A stretch of 64,000 nucleotides of DNA from Quercus robur (GCF_932294415.1 NC_065543.1:29221530-29285529); one strand, 5' to 3'. Counted from the stretch's first letter, positions 45,712 through 58,459 are shown. The notes: generated from the sequence alone by a model not told the origin. Numbers and translations are program-made.

Positions 45712-46434
45712 TTTCAATCAATTGGTATTCCGTTTGTAACCGAAAAAATAATACCGTTTCATGGAATTTATTTTTCATGTATATGAATTATGAAATAATG
45801 GCGATATTAATATATACATTCATAAAACCATCTTTGCCATATGAAAAAAAGCAAAGTATATTGCAATGACAAAAAACTTGAACAATTCTCACTTATTCAT
45901 TGCAATCCTGAGGTTTTATTTTCAACTATATCACAATATAAGCTTTCTACATTAAAGTCCCAGAAAATGACAGCAGCAATCTTTAGAAGATGTAAGGAGG
46001 TTGTACTATATTGTCTTCCATTTGAATTACGTGCTACAATCAAGCGAATTCTGACATTTTGAATTACAAATTCACTAAATCTACCCTAGCCATTTTAAAA
46101 TCTTTCACCAATCGATTACAATCACCCAGCATCTCCAATAACCCAACGACAATATCAGAATCTACGACATCTTTGTCATCTTTACGTACCACTGCACCAA
46201 TTCTATTACCTATTTTAAAACAAGTCTCCAATAATATACTAGATATCACGAAATGTATGATTATGGAATACATTACTATTTATTGAATTATTTCAAGTTG
46301 TAGTTAACTATTTTTGTTAAACCAACCAAAATGTAAATATATATATATATATATATATATATTTAAAAGCTTATTAAAGCAAATAAATCCTAATATATAT
46401 TATCATTCAAACTTTCCAAATAATATATTATCAT

Positions 46435-46448
46435 TTTTTTTTTTGAAG
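46435..46448 (-). mobile_element. 14-bp micro-retroposition
   Basis: The insert is T10 plus GAAG between AAATAATATATTATCAT (46418-46434) and AAATAATATATTATTATCAT (46449-46468), a target duplication with one extra ATT. The AT-rich target makes this one less certain. Confidence 0.55.
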
Positions 46449-46678
46449 AAATAATATATTATTATCATTCTAACTTTCCAAATAACAAAAGAAAAATTAT
46501 CACACGCAAGTTAATTTAAGTATTGAGCTTTTTACATTGATTACATACAAATGGATTAAGAAGCAGTTCCTAATGAAAGGGAAATTAAAATCAATAGTGA
46601 GTTTATTTTCTCAATCTACAAGGTACTTGATGTATGACCATCGTCTCTCCATCAATTGTTGCCTTTGCGCAAATCAAC

Positions 46679-49600
46679 CTACCTTGTTCTAACCAGTTCA
46701 AGTGGCAGAGATTCCATTGCCGTCTGAAATATGAGAAATCACAACTTCAGACAACAATTTAGGGCCATTCATCAATTAAAAAACACAAATAACCAGCTTT
46801 AGTAATAAAACTAAAAGATGCTTACCCAAAGCGTAGGGGTTGTGGGATCAGATTTTGGATGCAATTTATATAGCTGTGACTGAAAGCTTATGACTACGGA
46901 AACTTTGAATTCGATTGAAAATGGACTGCAGATATAATTAAAAAAATGGAGTCAACACTACTAGTAGTTTCAGTTGTATCTAATAAATACAATACTGGCA
47001 GTAGAAGAACCACAGAGCACATCAGCTGTATATATTTGTGAAGAACATGTGCTGAAATCTACTACATTTAGAAGGTATGGCAGCTCTGGTTTACCATCAT
47101 TGTTCTGTTTAACAAGACCAATTGTTACCAGGAAAAGGAACACCAAAGATATCAGAACTAAAAAATAAATTTAAATGTCCCCATCTTTGATTTTTTTTTT
47201 TTTTTTTTTTTTCTCATGTGTTAACTAAAGTTTAGTTGCCAACTTGCTGATTTGCCTAAATAATCTATATCACCCTTTCTAAAGTACAAAGCACGCACAA
47301 CACATGAATTCATATGATCTATTAAATTCTAGTTCCTAGGACAAACAGGCAAATTCTAATGGCTAAAAGTGTTGAACCAATCAAAGAAATCATATACAGT
47401 TGTCTTTTCAAACTTCCTAACTCCCTTAGGGAATTCACCCCCCACCCCCTTTTTTATTTAAGAAAAAAAAGAATAACATGAGAAGAAATGGGGGGCACCC
47501 TTGAGAAAAGCTTATTCCTCAAAAATATAGCAAGCAGCCACAAAATTCTATCATATGCAGATTAGGCTTCATGCTGTTGCATGGTCACAATAAAGATTGC
47601 ATGCATTTTGAAACACTGATCCTAAATATAATCATAAAAATCTTTAGTCTATCATGGGTCACACAAAACTAATCCCACATTTGTCAATATGCAAATGCCT
47701 TCATGTAAGCTAAAAACCAACTCCATTGCATCAAATGTGTTTAGTCTATAATTGATTGTTATGTCATTCAAATCTGAATAACAGAGAATAAGATTTTAAA
47801 ACATGGTGTGGTGGGTAAGGGTGAGAAAAGCTACAGATTTTAGGGTTTTTGAGGGAAGCATGGTCGGTATAATGGGCTGTTTCTGTACACTGATTTTGTA
47901 TTTTGGATAGATAGGATTTGTTTTTTGATGGGAAACGGGGTTGGGCATGGTCGGTGTAGTTCTGCTTAGAGCCTAAGCACAAGCCCACACCTAATTGAAG
48001 TAAAGCGTTCATTTTCAAATATAATTGATATTAACATATAAGGGGGAAAATGTTAAAAGAATATAAATACTAAAATATGTTTGGCCCATTAGCGAAAATT
48101 GATAGAGCATTGTGCAAGTAACTAATTTGTCACATACGAAATAATATAAATAACAATAAACACAAATCATGCTATGTTTGGGGTGAAAGTGAAACATAAC
48201 AAAATCAGTGCTTTGTTTTTAAGTTAAAGAGTGCAAATGCAACAGGCGGGGAAAAGCACTGGAGAGTAATAGAAGCAAACACAATATGTTCAGGAAAGGG
48301 AATCCCCCCCAAAAATAAAAGAAAAAGAGAAGAAGAAAGAGATATTGCTTTTCTTTAGGGGGAAGAATGAGGAAAGAGAGAACATGCCCAGAATTTTTCT
48401 TTTAAAGGGCCAAGCTTGAAAACATTCCCCAAAAAAAGTAAAAGAGCTTTCTCTTTGGCACTTAGGACTTTTCCAAAAAGTCCAAAGCACAAAGCGCTAA
48501 AAAGCACATATTTTTAGTAAACACACTTCACTTCAGTAATCAGAGGCGCTACACTCCTTGTGCTTTGGGTAAATTGAGATTTCTACGCAGTAAGGAATGG
48601 TTTCCAGATCTGATTGCGGGTTTGAAGAAGAATGGAGGTGCAGGAAATCAGAGAAATAAATTGACAGGATAAATTAAAGAAACATTCACAAGTCACAATA
48701 TCAAATGTCAAACCAAGAAAATCTGTAAATCTCAAGGTATCAAACACTAATTCAATAAAAGAGTTACAAACTTTTATAAACAAAAAACCCTAGTGTGAAG
48801 TACTGCTAACCCTTGAATAAAATATATCAAAATCAATCATATAAAACATTCACTATAAGAATAAGACTTACAAATCAATAAGGCCCAACAAGTACCATGA
48901 ATAATTAACCACAGAGCAAAAGACTTATTTTTTATTTTTTATCTATTCATAACCCTGGACCAAAAAGGTTTTCAATTGGATGTGCCTCTTCATTGACACA
49001 AGGGCGCCCCAAAGCCTTATAGTCTTGGCATGTGTCATATTCATACTCAATTGCCATTTGTTCATGGAAAAGTATTTCTTCATAAAAGAAAAGCCAAGAT
49101 GCTAATGCTCACTTTGACAAAATTAGTGGAAATAAATTTCTCATTGAGTTCAATTGGTAATCACACTTAAAAGTGCAATATAATTGGCTTTTGCTGTAAC
49201 AAATTTCCTCTCCCCTTGGGGCCAAAAACTTGTTAAAAAAAATACTCTTACAAAAATGTATTCAGATAAGATTTGAGAACAATTACTTATAACTAGCAAG
49301 TAGCAACTCACCCAGCTAAGATTGTTGGACAAGTCAAAAGGCGAGGAAGTATAATATAGATGGGCAGAGTCATATTATGACAGACATCTCCATCTGCTAT
49401 CTAACAAATGAAAAGAAATTATATAGCATGTTAAATATAATGTTAACTAACTTTAAATAAGTTAAAAAGATGTAAAATGTCACATGCCTGGGTACTCTGA
49501 ATCAGAGATGTTTCAGTTACAATTTTCTCCCCAAGAAGAATTGACTCTACACGGAGCAAATGAATGTCAATGGAGTAAATGGGAACTGCTGACGCTTCTA

Positions 49601-52123
49601 CAGTTAGTTCACCAGTGATAGGATCTGATAAAGAACATTGAGTGGACATCTTTCCTGTCACCCTGAATCCACCTAGTCAGTAACCTCTATTATCAGAAGT
49701 GGGATAATGTCATTACTATATTCTCAGATAATGTCATTACCATAATTTCAATACTAATCAAAGAGAGGATAAAAATAGAGGACACCTAGATAAGAATTTT
49801 TTTTTGCAATGCATCTAGGCTTTCAAGTATGCGGCCTTTTAAATGAATGAAAAAACAAAAAGACAAACATTTCCAGCATTCCACATAAATTGAAATTAGT
49901 ACTTCAAATGTTAAGGGACCAAAAAAAAAAAACAAGAGAAAGGGATAGCAGAGGAATGTGATAAGAAGCACACCTGATTTTAATTCAAGAAGTAGTGGAT
50001 GTCTTTGTGTGTCTTGAGTAATATAAAAGATAACCATTTCAGGAGAAACTGGTCGCTCGAGAAGATCATCTGATGACAGCATAACAAAAAGTAACTTAAT
50101 TTTATTATCTAGATAACATAAAGAAAGACTAAGACTGAATCATACCTTTATCACTTTCGACTATGAACTCCACTGTTGCAGATAATGTTTTTTGTAGGTA
50201 TCCTCTTATTATATCTACAGTTACCAGATACTATCAAAAGTGTTGTTAATCATCCACTGTCACTTAAATGTATAAGAAAAACAATGCCTAAATAAGGGAC
50301 GAAAACACTCACCTGAGCACTGATATTGGCTCCATGGAAGGTCTCATAAAATCTTTCTAGGTTGTCTTTTCCTGGCTGTCTCAAAAACATGGAAAATGGT
50401 ATCTGCCACAATACATGAACAATTATAAATTACAGAGGATACAACAGGAATATGCAATTCACAAATCTGTAACAAATAACAAACTAAACCAAAGATCAAA
50501 ACCAAAATGCATTTAGCATGACTTTGAAAGAGAGCAGAAAAGATAAGGCTACTAAAGACGTAAACCAGACAGGAGAAGAAAAGTAACTCAACCCTTTAAT
50601 TATTATTTTTTTTATGAGAAGCTGACAGAACATTTAAGCTAGAAAATATGTTACCTAAGTAAATTTTAGAATTATACAGAAGCATTCAAAATTCATGGTG
50701 GGAGTAAAAAGGGAAGTTCACACCACACATGAAGAGGAGAGAGCTTCCATAGCAGAACCTAGGAGACTTATAACTAATACTTGAGTCCCAATACCCAAGG
50801 ATACAACATTGCACATTTCTAAAGATAAACTATAGAGAAGGCCAATTTAAGAAGACCTTCAAGTTAAACTCTTTCATCAGTAGTGCTGCTGCTGCTGCAC
50901 CATTTTTGAAATCATGATATTGTGTCTGGTAGAATATTAATCAAACAACTAGATTCAGAATGTCCTAATAACTTAAGTTTTTGGGATAATCAATAATTCA
51001 TCATGGTATCAGAATAGGTGGTCTTAAGTTCGAACCCTGTCTTCACTCTACCTCTCATTTAAAAAATTTTAAAAATCTCGTGTTGGACCCCAATAATCAA
51101 GAGAGAATATGGTTCACATGTAACGGAGAGTGCAAAAACAATGGTCAAGTAATTAAATTTTCCATTTCCTAACCGTTTAAACGTTTGGGACAATTGGTAA
51201 TTTATCAATTTCAAAGCAAAGAATTGTAAAAAAAGAAAAAAGGATAGTTCTCCGGAGATGTAATACCTCTGTTGTACCCAAACCAATCTTCCCGGAAGGT
51301 CTAACCTCTGTACTCTTATTTCTGTTTCGAAGTAAGAGAAAACAAATTATCTGTACAAATCTCCATATGAGGCAAACATAAAAGTTAACTATCATGAAAG
51401 AAACAATCAACTAAGTAGCTCAATGGAATAGCTATTAATATTAATAGTTTATTACATTACAAATCATCACAAACATAATTAACATAGACCAAAAATAAAC
51501 ACAGAAACCGCAATTACACATTATATAGGAACCAGAATTCACATAAACTGAAAGGTATAATTGAGTTATGGCTTCAAAATATGAACTTCGCAAAATTAGG
51601 GCTTCTCAAAGATTGAACTTACAAAATGGAGATAGGCTTGACAACACCATATAAGGACTCAATAATTCCAGCCGATCCTCCACGAATCTTCAAACAAACA
51701 AAAGCATTTCAGTTGAGATTTTACCATGATAGAGAAACGAAAAGAGAAATAAATAGCTCTGTTTGGTTGCTGAGAAATAAGGAAAAAAAAAATACGAATC
51801 TCGTTTAAAAACAATATTTTCCGTCATTTTTTCTGGGAAACCAAACGGAGAGGACTGATTCAATCCCACCTGCAAATTGACGGATCCATTGACAGTGAGA
51901 CGAACACCATAGTGAGAAATGGAAGAAGAAGATTTTACTGTGATTTTTCCCTCCAGAGGTTCCTGAAATTCCAATACTCATCTTTTTAGAGAATAGAGAG
52001 AGACAGAAATAGTAGGTATCTATGTGTGTATATAGAGAATGAGAGAGAGAGAGAGAGAAAGAGATGAGCTACCGAAGGGTGATAGATACGACTTGCACGG
52101 GAAAGTTTGAGCTCTATTGACAT
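46679..52123 (-). CDS. VPS26C: VPS26C (DSCR3-type) endosomal sorting subunit
   Basis: Eleven minus-strand exons join in phase to 317 aa: 52073-52123, 51870-51962, 51623-51687, 51267-51321, 50313-50402, 50146-50230, 49974-50069, 49488-49672, 49312-49400, 46826-46925 and 46679-46723. The arrestin-fold protein starts MSIELKLSRASRIYHPSEPL and includes LTVNGSVNLQ, IRGGSAGIIESLYGVVKPI, FYETFHGANIS, ITQDTQRHPLL, GELTVEASAVPIYSIDIHLL, IADGDVC and a final LPLELVRTR, as in plant VPS26C and human DSCR3/VPS26C. The family works with VPS35-type and VPS29 subunits in endosomal cargo recycling. Exon 8 ends CAG|GCATGT, a GC-AG intron; using it keeps the frame and the family sequence. Intron 9 is 2.4 kb. GA repeats lie in intron 1. 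Confidence 0.95.
51005..51058 (+). repeat. SINE/LTR-derived fragment in a VPS26C intron
   Basis: TGGTATCAGAATAGGTGG is followed by TTAAGTTCGAACCCTGTC, a B-box-like or primer-site-like stretch seen in plant retroelement debris. A related piece (GTTTGGGACAATTGGTAATTTATCA) lies near 51184. Too short to classify. Confidence 0.35.
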
Positions 52124-52593
52124 TGTGAGACTGAGAGACGATGATTTGAATGAAGAAGCTAATATTATAAACCAGACTCATGAGTAAACAGACAAAAGCC
52201 TGGTAATCTAATCTAGCCTTTTATTTTTATTTTTTTATACTAGTACACAATTGAAAGTTTGGCGCATTGCTACTCTCCTCCCTCGTTCCCATACTAGTAC
52301 ACAATGCCCTCTCTTTTTTTCTTTTTCTTTTTTTAATTTATTGAGAGTTAACTAACATATCACTTGATTTTTGGTATAGGGTGAGATTTGAACATAAATA
52401 TGTTATTCAAAAACAAGAGATTTTACTAGAAGTTGAAATCCTACTTATTTTATTCCGATTTGAAGGTACATTTGCTTTTTACTAAAATTATATGTGTATG
52501 GGCTTTTCGTTTTTAGATCGTCAGACAAAATTTAGTTATAAAATTGGTTATAACTTAAGGCTACAAATTCACTCAGTAAAATAACTATTACAA

Positions 52594-53157
52594 CTGTGCA
52601 AGCCTGAAATGAGACTGTTGGGCTAAACCTCACTTGGACGCACAATTTATTTATAAAGTGGGCTTCAGGATTTTCTATTTTGGGTCGTTCTCGACACAGA
52701 GACTCAAAGTAATATTCCTCCTTTCTTCCTAAATGACTCTTCTTTCTCCCTTTTTTCTGAACCCTTTCTTCTTCCCCAACTTCTTCTATTTATAGTTTTA
52801 AGTTAGTGGGGAGATTATGATTACTGCCATTATTAGTGCAATTGAAGGTCCAATATTATATGTTATAAGTGGATGTTTAGGTGAGAGTGGAATGTAACGA
52901 TTATGGCCTTGGAACTTGGTTCCAACTCAGGTAAATTTGCTCGGTAATGATGTTCCCCGAGCATCCTATGGTACGCCTGGACAAGATTTCACTGATTGTT
53001 CGGAAAGTTTTATGCCGAGCATAGTTCAGGAGCCGAGGCCCAAAACTCGTATTCTTTGAAGACAGTTTCAAGCAGAGCTTAGGGCGACGGGGCCGTGCCA
53101 TTGGGCCTGAGTTTAGGGCCCATCTGGATCTTGGGACCTCGGTGCCGTACAATAACA
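52594..53157 (-). mobile_element. Possible solo LTR
   Basis: The minus strand begins TGTTATTGTACGGCACCGAG at 53157, has a TATA-like CTATAAATAGAAG at about 52785-52797, and ends near GGCTTGCACA at 52595, so it has TG..CA borders. GC content around 52900-53150 is well above the surroundings. No convincing target duplication or internal region was found. Confidence 0.4.
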
Positions 53158-53519
53158 TATTTTGAAAATTTAACCGTTATTTGCATGTTCTTTATGCTTT
53201 TAATACATATCTTAAATTTTGTGTCAATCGGATATTATTTACTATATAATCTATAAGTTTATATTTTATGCATAATTTTAAATTACAAAAACTTGCAATT
53301 TAAAAAATTTATTGATAACATATCTATTGATCTTTAATTTTTTTTGAAATTTTGCAAGTATGGAAGATGCAAGAAGAAGATATAATCCAATGATGGATTT
53401 GTCAAAATTCACCTCCAATAAAAAGATATTAAATAAGTTTGTAGGCTAAGGCTGCAACTAATTTTGTAGTTAAACTCTATCCGCCATGTAATACACGTTA
53501 TACCAAATATTTAATTTTA

Positions 53520-53929
53520 GGAGAAATTATATTTTACCATTCTAAACTATATCATTTATTACACTTTGTACCCTAAACTTTTTTAATGAACTTTTTGCAC
53601 TCTAAACAAAAACACTCGTTACACTTTGCACCCCAACATCAAGTTTGAGGTTAACTTGAATGGAAAAATATGATACCGCTTGAAAAGACTCAATTGCCCA
53701 TTTTCTCAATTCCTTAAAAATAAATAAGAAATTATACTTTACCATTATAAACTATCAATTACATTTCGCACCATAAACTTTGAATTTTCTTCTAAGTTAA
53801 TAGCAAACTTGATGTTGGGTATAAAATGTAACAATAGTCATAATTTAGAATACAAAACGTTCATTCGAAAAGGATAGGATATAAAGTATAATTTTGTATA
53901 TTATTTAGGTGGTAAAATATAATTTTTCC
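53520..53929. mobile_element. MULE-like MITE with 9-bp target duplication
   Basis: Terminal inverted repeats GGAGAAATTATATTTTACCA and (reverse complement) GGAAAAATTATATTTTACCA. Flanks TTAATTTTA (53511-53519) and TTAATTTTG (53930-53938) match at 8 of 9 positions. Interior repeats of CACTTTGYACCCYAAAC. 410 bp, noncoding. Confidence 0.8.
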
Positions 53930-53939
53930 TTAATTTTGT

Positions 53940-54345
53940 TGATGGCACATCGGCAAGATAAGAGTAGGCTACGGAGGAGACTGGCAACGTGATTGCCATG
54001 TAGGAGACAAGTAACAAATTAACATACCGAAACCCTTACGAGAGACAAACGGCATCAATCTACGAGAAATTGAATAATAGCAATTATCTCGGGTGGTTTT
54101 GTCTAAATGGGTGCACGTGAATACAAACAGTTACCTTGATGCAGTTACTAGAGGGTATTTTAGCCAAAATCTATAGATACGAAAGCAATAAAAACATGAC
54201 ACTAGCAGAAGGACAAGGCTAACTATCCGAGCCTCGAGTATAAATTATAAATAGGGAGAGATATTTCAACATTAAGACACAAAATTAGTCACAGAAATAC
54301 AAAGTATCATCTCTTTTTTATCAAAACAATCTGTATCAAAACATT
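53940..54345 (+). mobile_element. Possible LTR remnant
   Basis: Relatively GC-rich sequence with a TATA-like TATAAATTATAAATAGGG near 54239-54257, followed by a short leader that stops abruptly at a LINE-derived segment (54346). It resembles a gypsy-type LTR promoter region. Borders are not defined. Confidence 0.3.
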
Positions 54346-54671
54346 GAGGCAAAAGCTTTTGAAGTTGGCCTTCAGTTTACAAAGAATGTGGAATTACAGG
54401 AATTTAATTTAAAAGGTGATTCTCCAAATGTCTATCGTGTTCTTGCTAGATTATCTCCTTCCCCTGCTGTGGTAGCTCCTGTTGTGTATGGAATTCTAGA
54501 CTCTTGCTAGGAGGTTCGTTATGTAAGGTTTGCTCATGTGCCTAGGAAGGAAATAGACTAGCTCATCTTTTAGCAAAACATGCTATTGACATTGTTGGTT
54601 ATTTAGTTTGGATGGAAGAGAGTCCTTATTTTTTGGAACAAGCTCTTCACCATAATGTTGTCTTTTGTTAA
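54346..54671 (+). pseudogene. LINE-type RNase H domain remnant
   Basis: Reads EAKAFEVGLQFTKNVELQEF, GDSPNVYRVLARLSPSP, then after a stop at about 54508-54510 and a frame change LAHLLAKHAIDIVGYLVWME and ESPYFLEQALHHNV before TAA at 54669-54671. This is the plant RVT_3/RNase H-like C-terminal domain (EA..GL, GDS, LAHxLAxxA). Two breaks make it nonfunctional. Confidence 0.75.
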
Positions 54672-54828
54672 TTAACAAAGTTTTAGTTTTCCTATAAAAA
54701 GGAAAACAATTTGTAGGCTTGCAAGAGACTCTCATGCTTGTAAGTTTTTAAAACGGCCTATTATCAATTCAAGTGCATATATCACTTTGAATAGGTTTTG
54801 TTATCTTAAACTTGTTAATTTAGGTTAT

Positions 54829-55200
54829 TTCCTTGAAGTTAGATAATTCCCTTTGAATAAGTGTAAATTACTTAAACTAGCATAAAAATTGGTTTTGACT
54901 CAAACGATGGTTTGAAGGAAGTTTCCTCCAAACTTAATTGGAGGTAAACTTTTTTATTTATTTATAATTTTATAATTTGTCACATAATAAGTTGGAATAC
55001 TTCCAAACCTATAACCTCTTCCTTGAAGTTAGATAATTGCCTTTGAATAAGTGTAAATCACTTAAACTAGTATAAAAATTGGTTTTGACTCAAACGATGG
55101 TTTGAAGGAAGTTTCCCCCAAACTTATTTGGAGGTAAACTTTTTTATTTATTTATAATTTATAATTTGTCAAATAATAAGTTGGAATATGTTTGGAACCA
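54829..55200. repeat. 190-bp tandem duplication
   Basis: TTCCTTGAAGTTAGATAATT begins at 54829 and 55019, followed by near-identical sequence including GACTCAAACGATGGTTTGAAG. Noncoding and recent-looking. Confidence 0.9.
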
Positions 55201-56221
55201 AATTTTGTCCAAAGAAATTTAAATATTGAATGTCTTCGTTTAAAATATCAATTGACCAAGAGATGTCCAATTGTATACACACGTATATAAAAACTTATTT
55301 CATGCTTTTAAATTTGTCACTATGAAGTCACACTTTTATAATTGTATCAAATAAAGCCTCATTAGATTTTCTTTAATATTCTAACTAGAACACAATAAAA
55401 TTGCATATCAACATGCTTTTAACTTGATAGAAATATGATCGCAACCAACTTTTTTTCCCGAAAAAAGAGAGAGAACCTAACATTTATAAGGGAAGTCATG
55501 TAAGTAGTGGCACTTTGTGAAAGTATGACGTTTAATTTGTTATAATGATAAAACTTTTTTTTTTTTTTTTTTTGTTAAATTGGTTCTAAAGTTTCATAGT
55601 GTGTCAAATAATTACTCTATTTTCTCAATGTTTTTCTTTTCTTTTCTTTTTTTCTTTTAAAATTTGGCAAGAGCTTTAATTAAAAAGTTTGATCAGAAGA
55701 CACCTCTATACTCTATCATTTGTTCTTCTTCATCTTTCAGTTTTGTGTTTCCGTTTTGCTTTTTATCCACCCAAAAAAAAAAAAAAATCCTATTTTAATT
55801 TTGCTTTTTTTTTTAAAAAAAAATTTAATAGATAGATTGAAATTCTAATATAATGATGATATATATTTTAAAATTTCCACTTTCATTCTTATAACCATCA
55901 AATTATAAAGGATAATCTCATAAAAAAGGATAAACTTTAGCTACAACATAATTTGAAAGAAATTCCTTCAAACAACAACTTAGGTGGCATATTATAAAAT
56001 AACAAGCTTGTGTCCTAAAGTGTCAACTTAACAAAATCCTTTCCAACTTAACACTATTAAGCTCCCCCTCACCCTCTCTATCTCTCTCCGCCAGTTCCCC
56101 CACCCCTACCATGTCTTCGCCGTTCTCTCTCTCTCTCTCTCTCTCTCTCGGGTGCATGAAAACTTATTGAATCACATTTTACAATTTTTGAGTTGTGATT
56201 GAATCCCAATAAGTTTTACTC

Positions 56222-56272
56222 TCCCCCATCCCTCCCCACCCCCCCCCCCCCCTCCCCTCCCCTCCCCTCCCC
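56222..56272 (-). other. G-quadruplex-capable tract
   Basis: The plus strand is C-rich: a long C run followed by four TCCCC units. The minus strand therefore has at least five G4+ runs separated by single A residues, a strong quadruplex motif. Confidence 0.8.
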
Positions 56273-56831
56273 GGCGCAAACACTACTCTATCTAGCTCAT
56301 CAAAATCTCCAATTTCACAACTTGACCTCTCCTTATAGAATACGCAAATCTTCAATTTTGAATAAACCCATTTGTAATCTTTGATTGCATTGTAAACACC
56401 ACACACAAACTCTTAAACCACTGTCATTGTCAGTTCAAGCTCCTATCAAACCTTAATCCCATCGCCATATCAACATTTCTCTCCAGCTATCTCTGATCCA
56501 TTCTAAAATATTATTGCATTACAATCAATCCCTAAGCCACTTATCCTTGAGAACCCATCCTACATCTCACCCACACTTCCACATTCAATTATAAACAAAC
56601 CAAATAACCCTTGAAATCCTAACCCCTTAATCTTTTCATATTTAGCAAATAAGGTACTCAAAGTCAAAACTATGGCATAACAAACAAACACTCGCCTGTT
56701 ACTTGGCATGTGGTATTTGGAGTTTTTGGTAAATGCCGCATTAGGATTCTTAAAATAGGCTCAATTTCCTTGAAAATTCAGTAGCGATACAAATTAGATA
56801 AACGAGTCCACGTACAAAAGACAAAACTGTG

Positions 56832-56865
56832 CTTATCAAAAAAAAAAAAAAAAAAAAAGAGAAAG
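56832..56865 (+). mobile_element. 34-bp micro-retroposition
   Basis: The insert (CTTATC, a long A run, then GAGAAAG) lies between identical 15-bp copies of AAAGACAAAACTGTG (56817-56831, 56866-56880). Confidence 0.85.
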
Positions 56866-57081
56866 AAAGACAAAACTGTGGGTTGTTCCAAGGTCTGCTG
56901 CTCAAATAATAATAATAATAAAAAGTTGTTCCAATATCCTATCAACGAACGCATTGCTCCAACTTTTAGTACAGAGATGGTACCTGCATGGAACAGTAAA
57001 AAATCTACATCAGTGATTTTTTTTTGATGAATTACATCAATAATTTTGATAACTACCATGTCACTTATGCGAAATAGATAA

Positions 57082-57605
57082 GGTTGTCTTTGGTTCGTAT
57101 AAAAGCATTTTCGGAAAATATTCCATTTTTTGGAAATGCTATTTTTCGGAAAGGAAAATGTTTTTATGTGTTTGGTTGCATTTTGAAAAATTTTTCGAAA
57201 AATATTTTCTGGTGTTTGGAAAAGAAGAAGGAAAAGACAAACCCAGAAAAACACGGACAAAACCCAGAAAAAAAAAAATCGTCAACGATCGACTGGCTAG
57301 TTCGATGAGGGGCGAGATCGCGATCGACGCTCGACTGGGTTCAATGGCATGGTGCTTCACGAGATCGCGATCGACGCTGATCTCGCGAAGCGTTGATCGC
57401 AATCTCGCGAAGCACCGTGCCAATCGACGCTTTGCGAGATCGTGATCAGCGCGGTGCTTCGCAAGATCGCAATCTCGGATCGCGATCGACGGCGCGGTCG
57501 TTGGACTGGAGCTCGCGAGATTAACTGGTGCGTGCGATCGACATGGACTGGAGCTCGAGGTTTGCCGGCGATCATCGGATTGGACTGGAGCTCGGGGGCC
57601 TCTTC

Positions 57606-57675
<70 letters not shown>

Positions 57676-57849
57676 GAATTCATTTGAAGTGAAAACAGGA
57701 ACGAAAATTCATTTCCGTAGTCAAAGCCTTTTTTTTTTTTTGTCAACGGAAATCAATTTCCAGAAAATTCTATTTTCCGGACCAACCAAACACCTGCATT
57801 TCCAGAAAAGTATTTCCGGAAGTGATTTTCACCCAAAACAAACACACCC
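57082..57849 (-). mobile_element. Harbinger-like element with CpG-rich palindromic core, copy 2
   Basis: 768 bp, ends GGTTGTCTTTGG and (reverse complement) GGGTGTGTTTG, flanked by TAA at 57079-57081 and 57850-57852. Internal order is reversed relative to 23866-24590: CpG core with GATCGCGATC (57305-57525), a (CT)n run (about 57609-57673), then the GTCAACGGAAATCAATTTCC and TTTTCCGGACCAACCAAACA subterminal zone. Six TCGCGA are visible, some decayed. No transposase. Confidence 0.88.
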
Positions 57850-57934
57850 TAAATCTCCGATATTTTACCCATTCCCAGAAATCCTAAAATTTCTTTCTTC
57901 TCCTCTTCTTCTACTGCTCGAACATCATTGATCA

Positions 57935-58456
57935 ATGAAAACAATGCCTAGCAATCCAAAATCTCATACTCTCTCCCCTAATTTTCTCTCTCTATCCTCT
58001 CTCAGTCACCGCCCGCTCCTTCTTCATTCTCTCTGAAGACGATTTCAAAGACACCACCACATCCTCTTCTGATGACTACTCGGCCAAGTGGGACGAGTTC
58101 GACCCTGGCTCCTGGCGCTCAGTCTTCGAGCCTGACTCCAGCTACGCCAATCCTGTCTCTGTTTCAGAGCTCAATTCGATGCACACCTCTGGAGTCGCCA
58201 AGATGGTCTCGGTGGCGAGCTCGGGCAACACGCGGGTGATGGAGGAGGCTGTGTCGGAGATCGATGCAGCCGCATCTAAGGGACATGCATGTGCACGTGA
58301 TCGAGGTCGGTGCAAGGGTTTCTATACGGGACGGGAATGATGGGAAAGAGGAACAAATACAAAGCTTTACTGTTCCATCACTTCGCTGCCAATGGCGGTA
58401 ACATGCAGTCCAAGATGGCCCTCGCTTATACCTACAAGCGCCATGCTGTGAGTGAG
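57935..58456 (+). pseudogene. HRD3/SEL1L-type ERAD adaptor 5' fragment
   Basis: The frame reads a hydrophobic leader (PLSVTARSFFIL), SEDDFKDTTTSSSDDYSAKW, DEFDPGSWRSVFEPDSSY, RVMEEAVSEIDAAASKG, and after a frame change FHHFAANGGNMQSKMALAYTY. This follows plant HRD3A, the Sel1-repeat partner of the HRD1 ubiquitin ligase in ER-associated degradation, through its first Sel1 repeats. The ATG at 57935 is out of frame with the body, the stretch between GHAC and GMM is scrambled, and homology ends near 58456. It begins about 85 bp after the Harbinger-like element. Confidence 0.82.
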
Positions 58457-58459
58457 CGT

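Larger units (their letters stand above)
55201..57081. other. Intergenic with pyrimidine-rich tract
   Basis: AT-rich DNA with a pyrimidine-rich stretch at about 56060-56280 including (CT)n at about 56127-56150. No gene recognised, although 56050-56200 resembles a 5' leader. Confidence 0.45.

Noticed and set aside
46059-46286. 75-codon frame rich in Ser/Thr
   Set aside because: AT-rich, an opposite-strand frame is equally open, and no motif or splice context is visible.
47764-48018. 84-codon minus-strand frame in VPS26C intron 9
   Set aside because: Lies within a well-defined intron, has no recognisable domain and no flanking splice sites that keep the VPS26C frame.
57442-57687. 81-codon frame ending in Ser-Leu repeats
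   Set aside because: Translation of the CpG core and the (CT)n run of the second Harbinger-like element.
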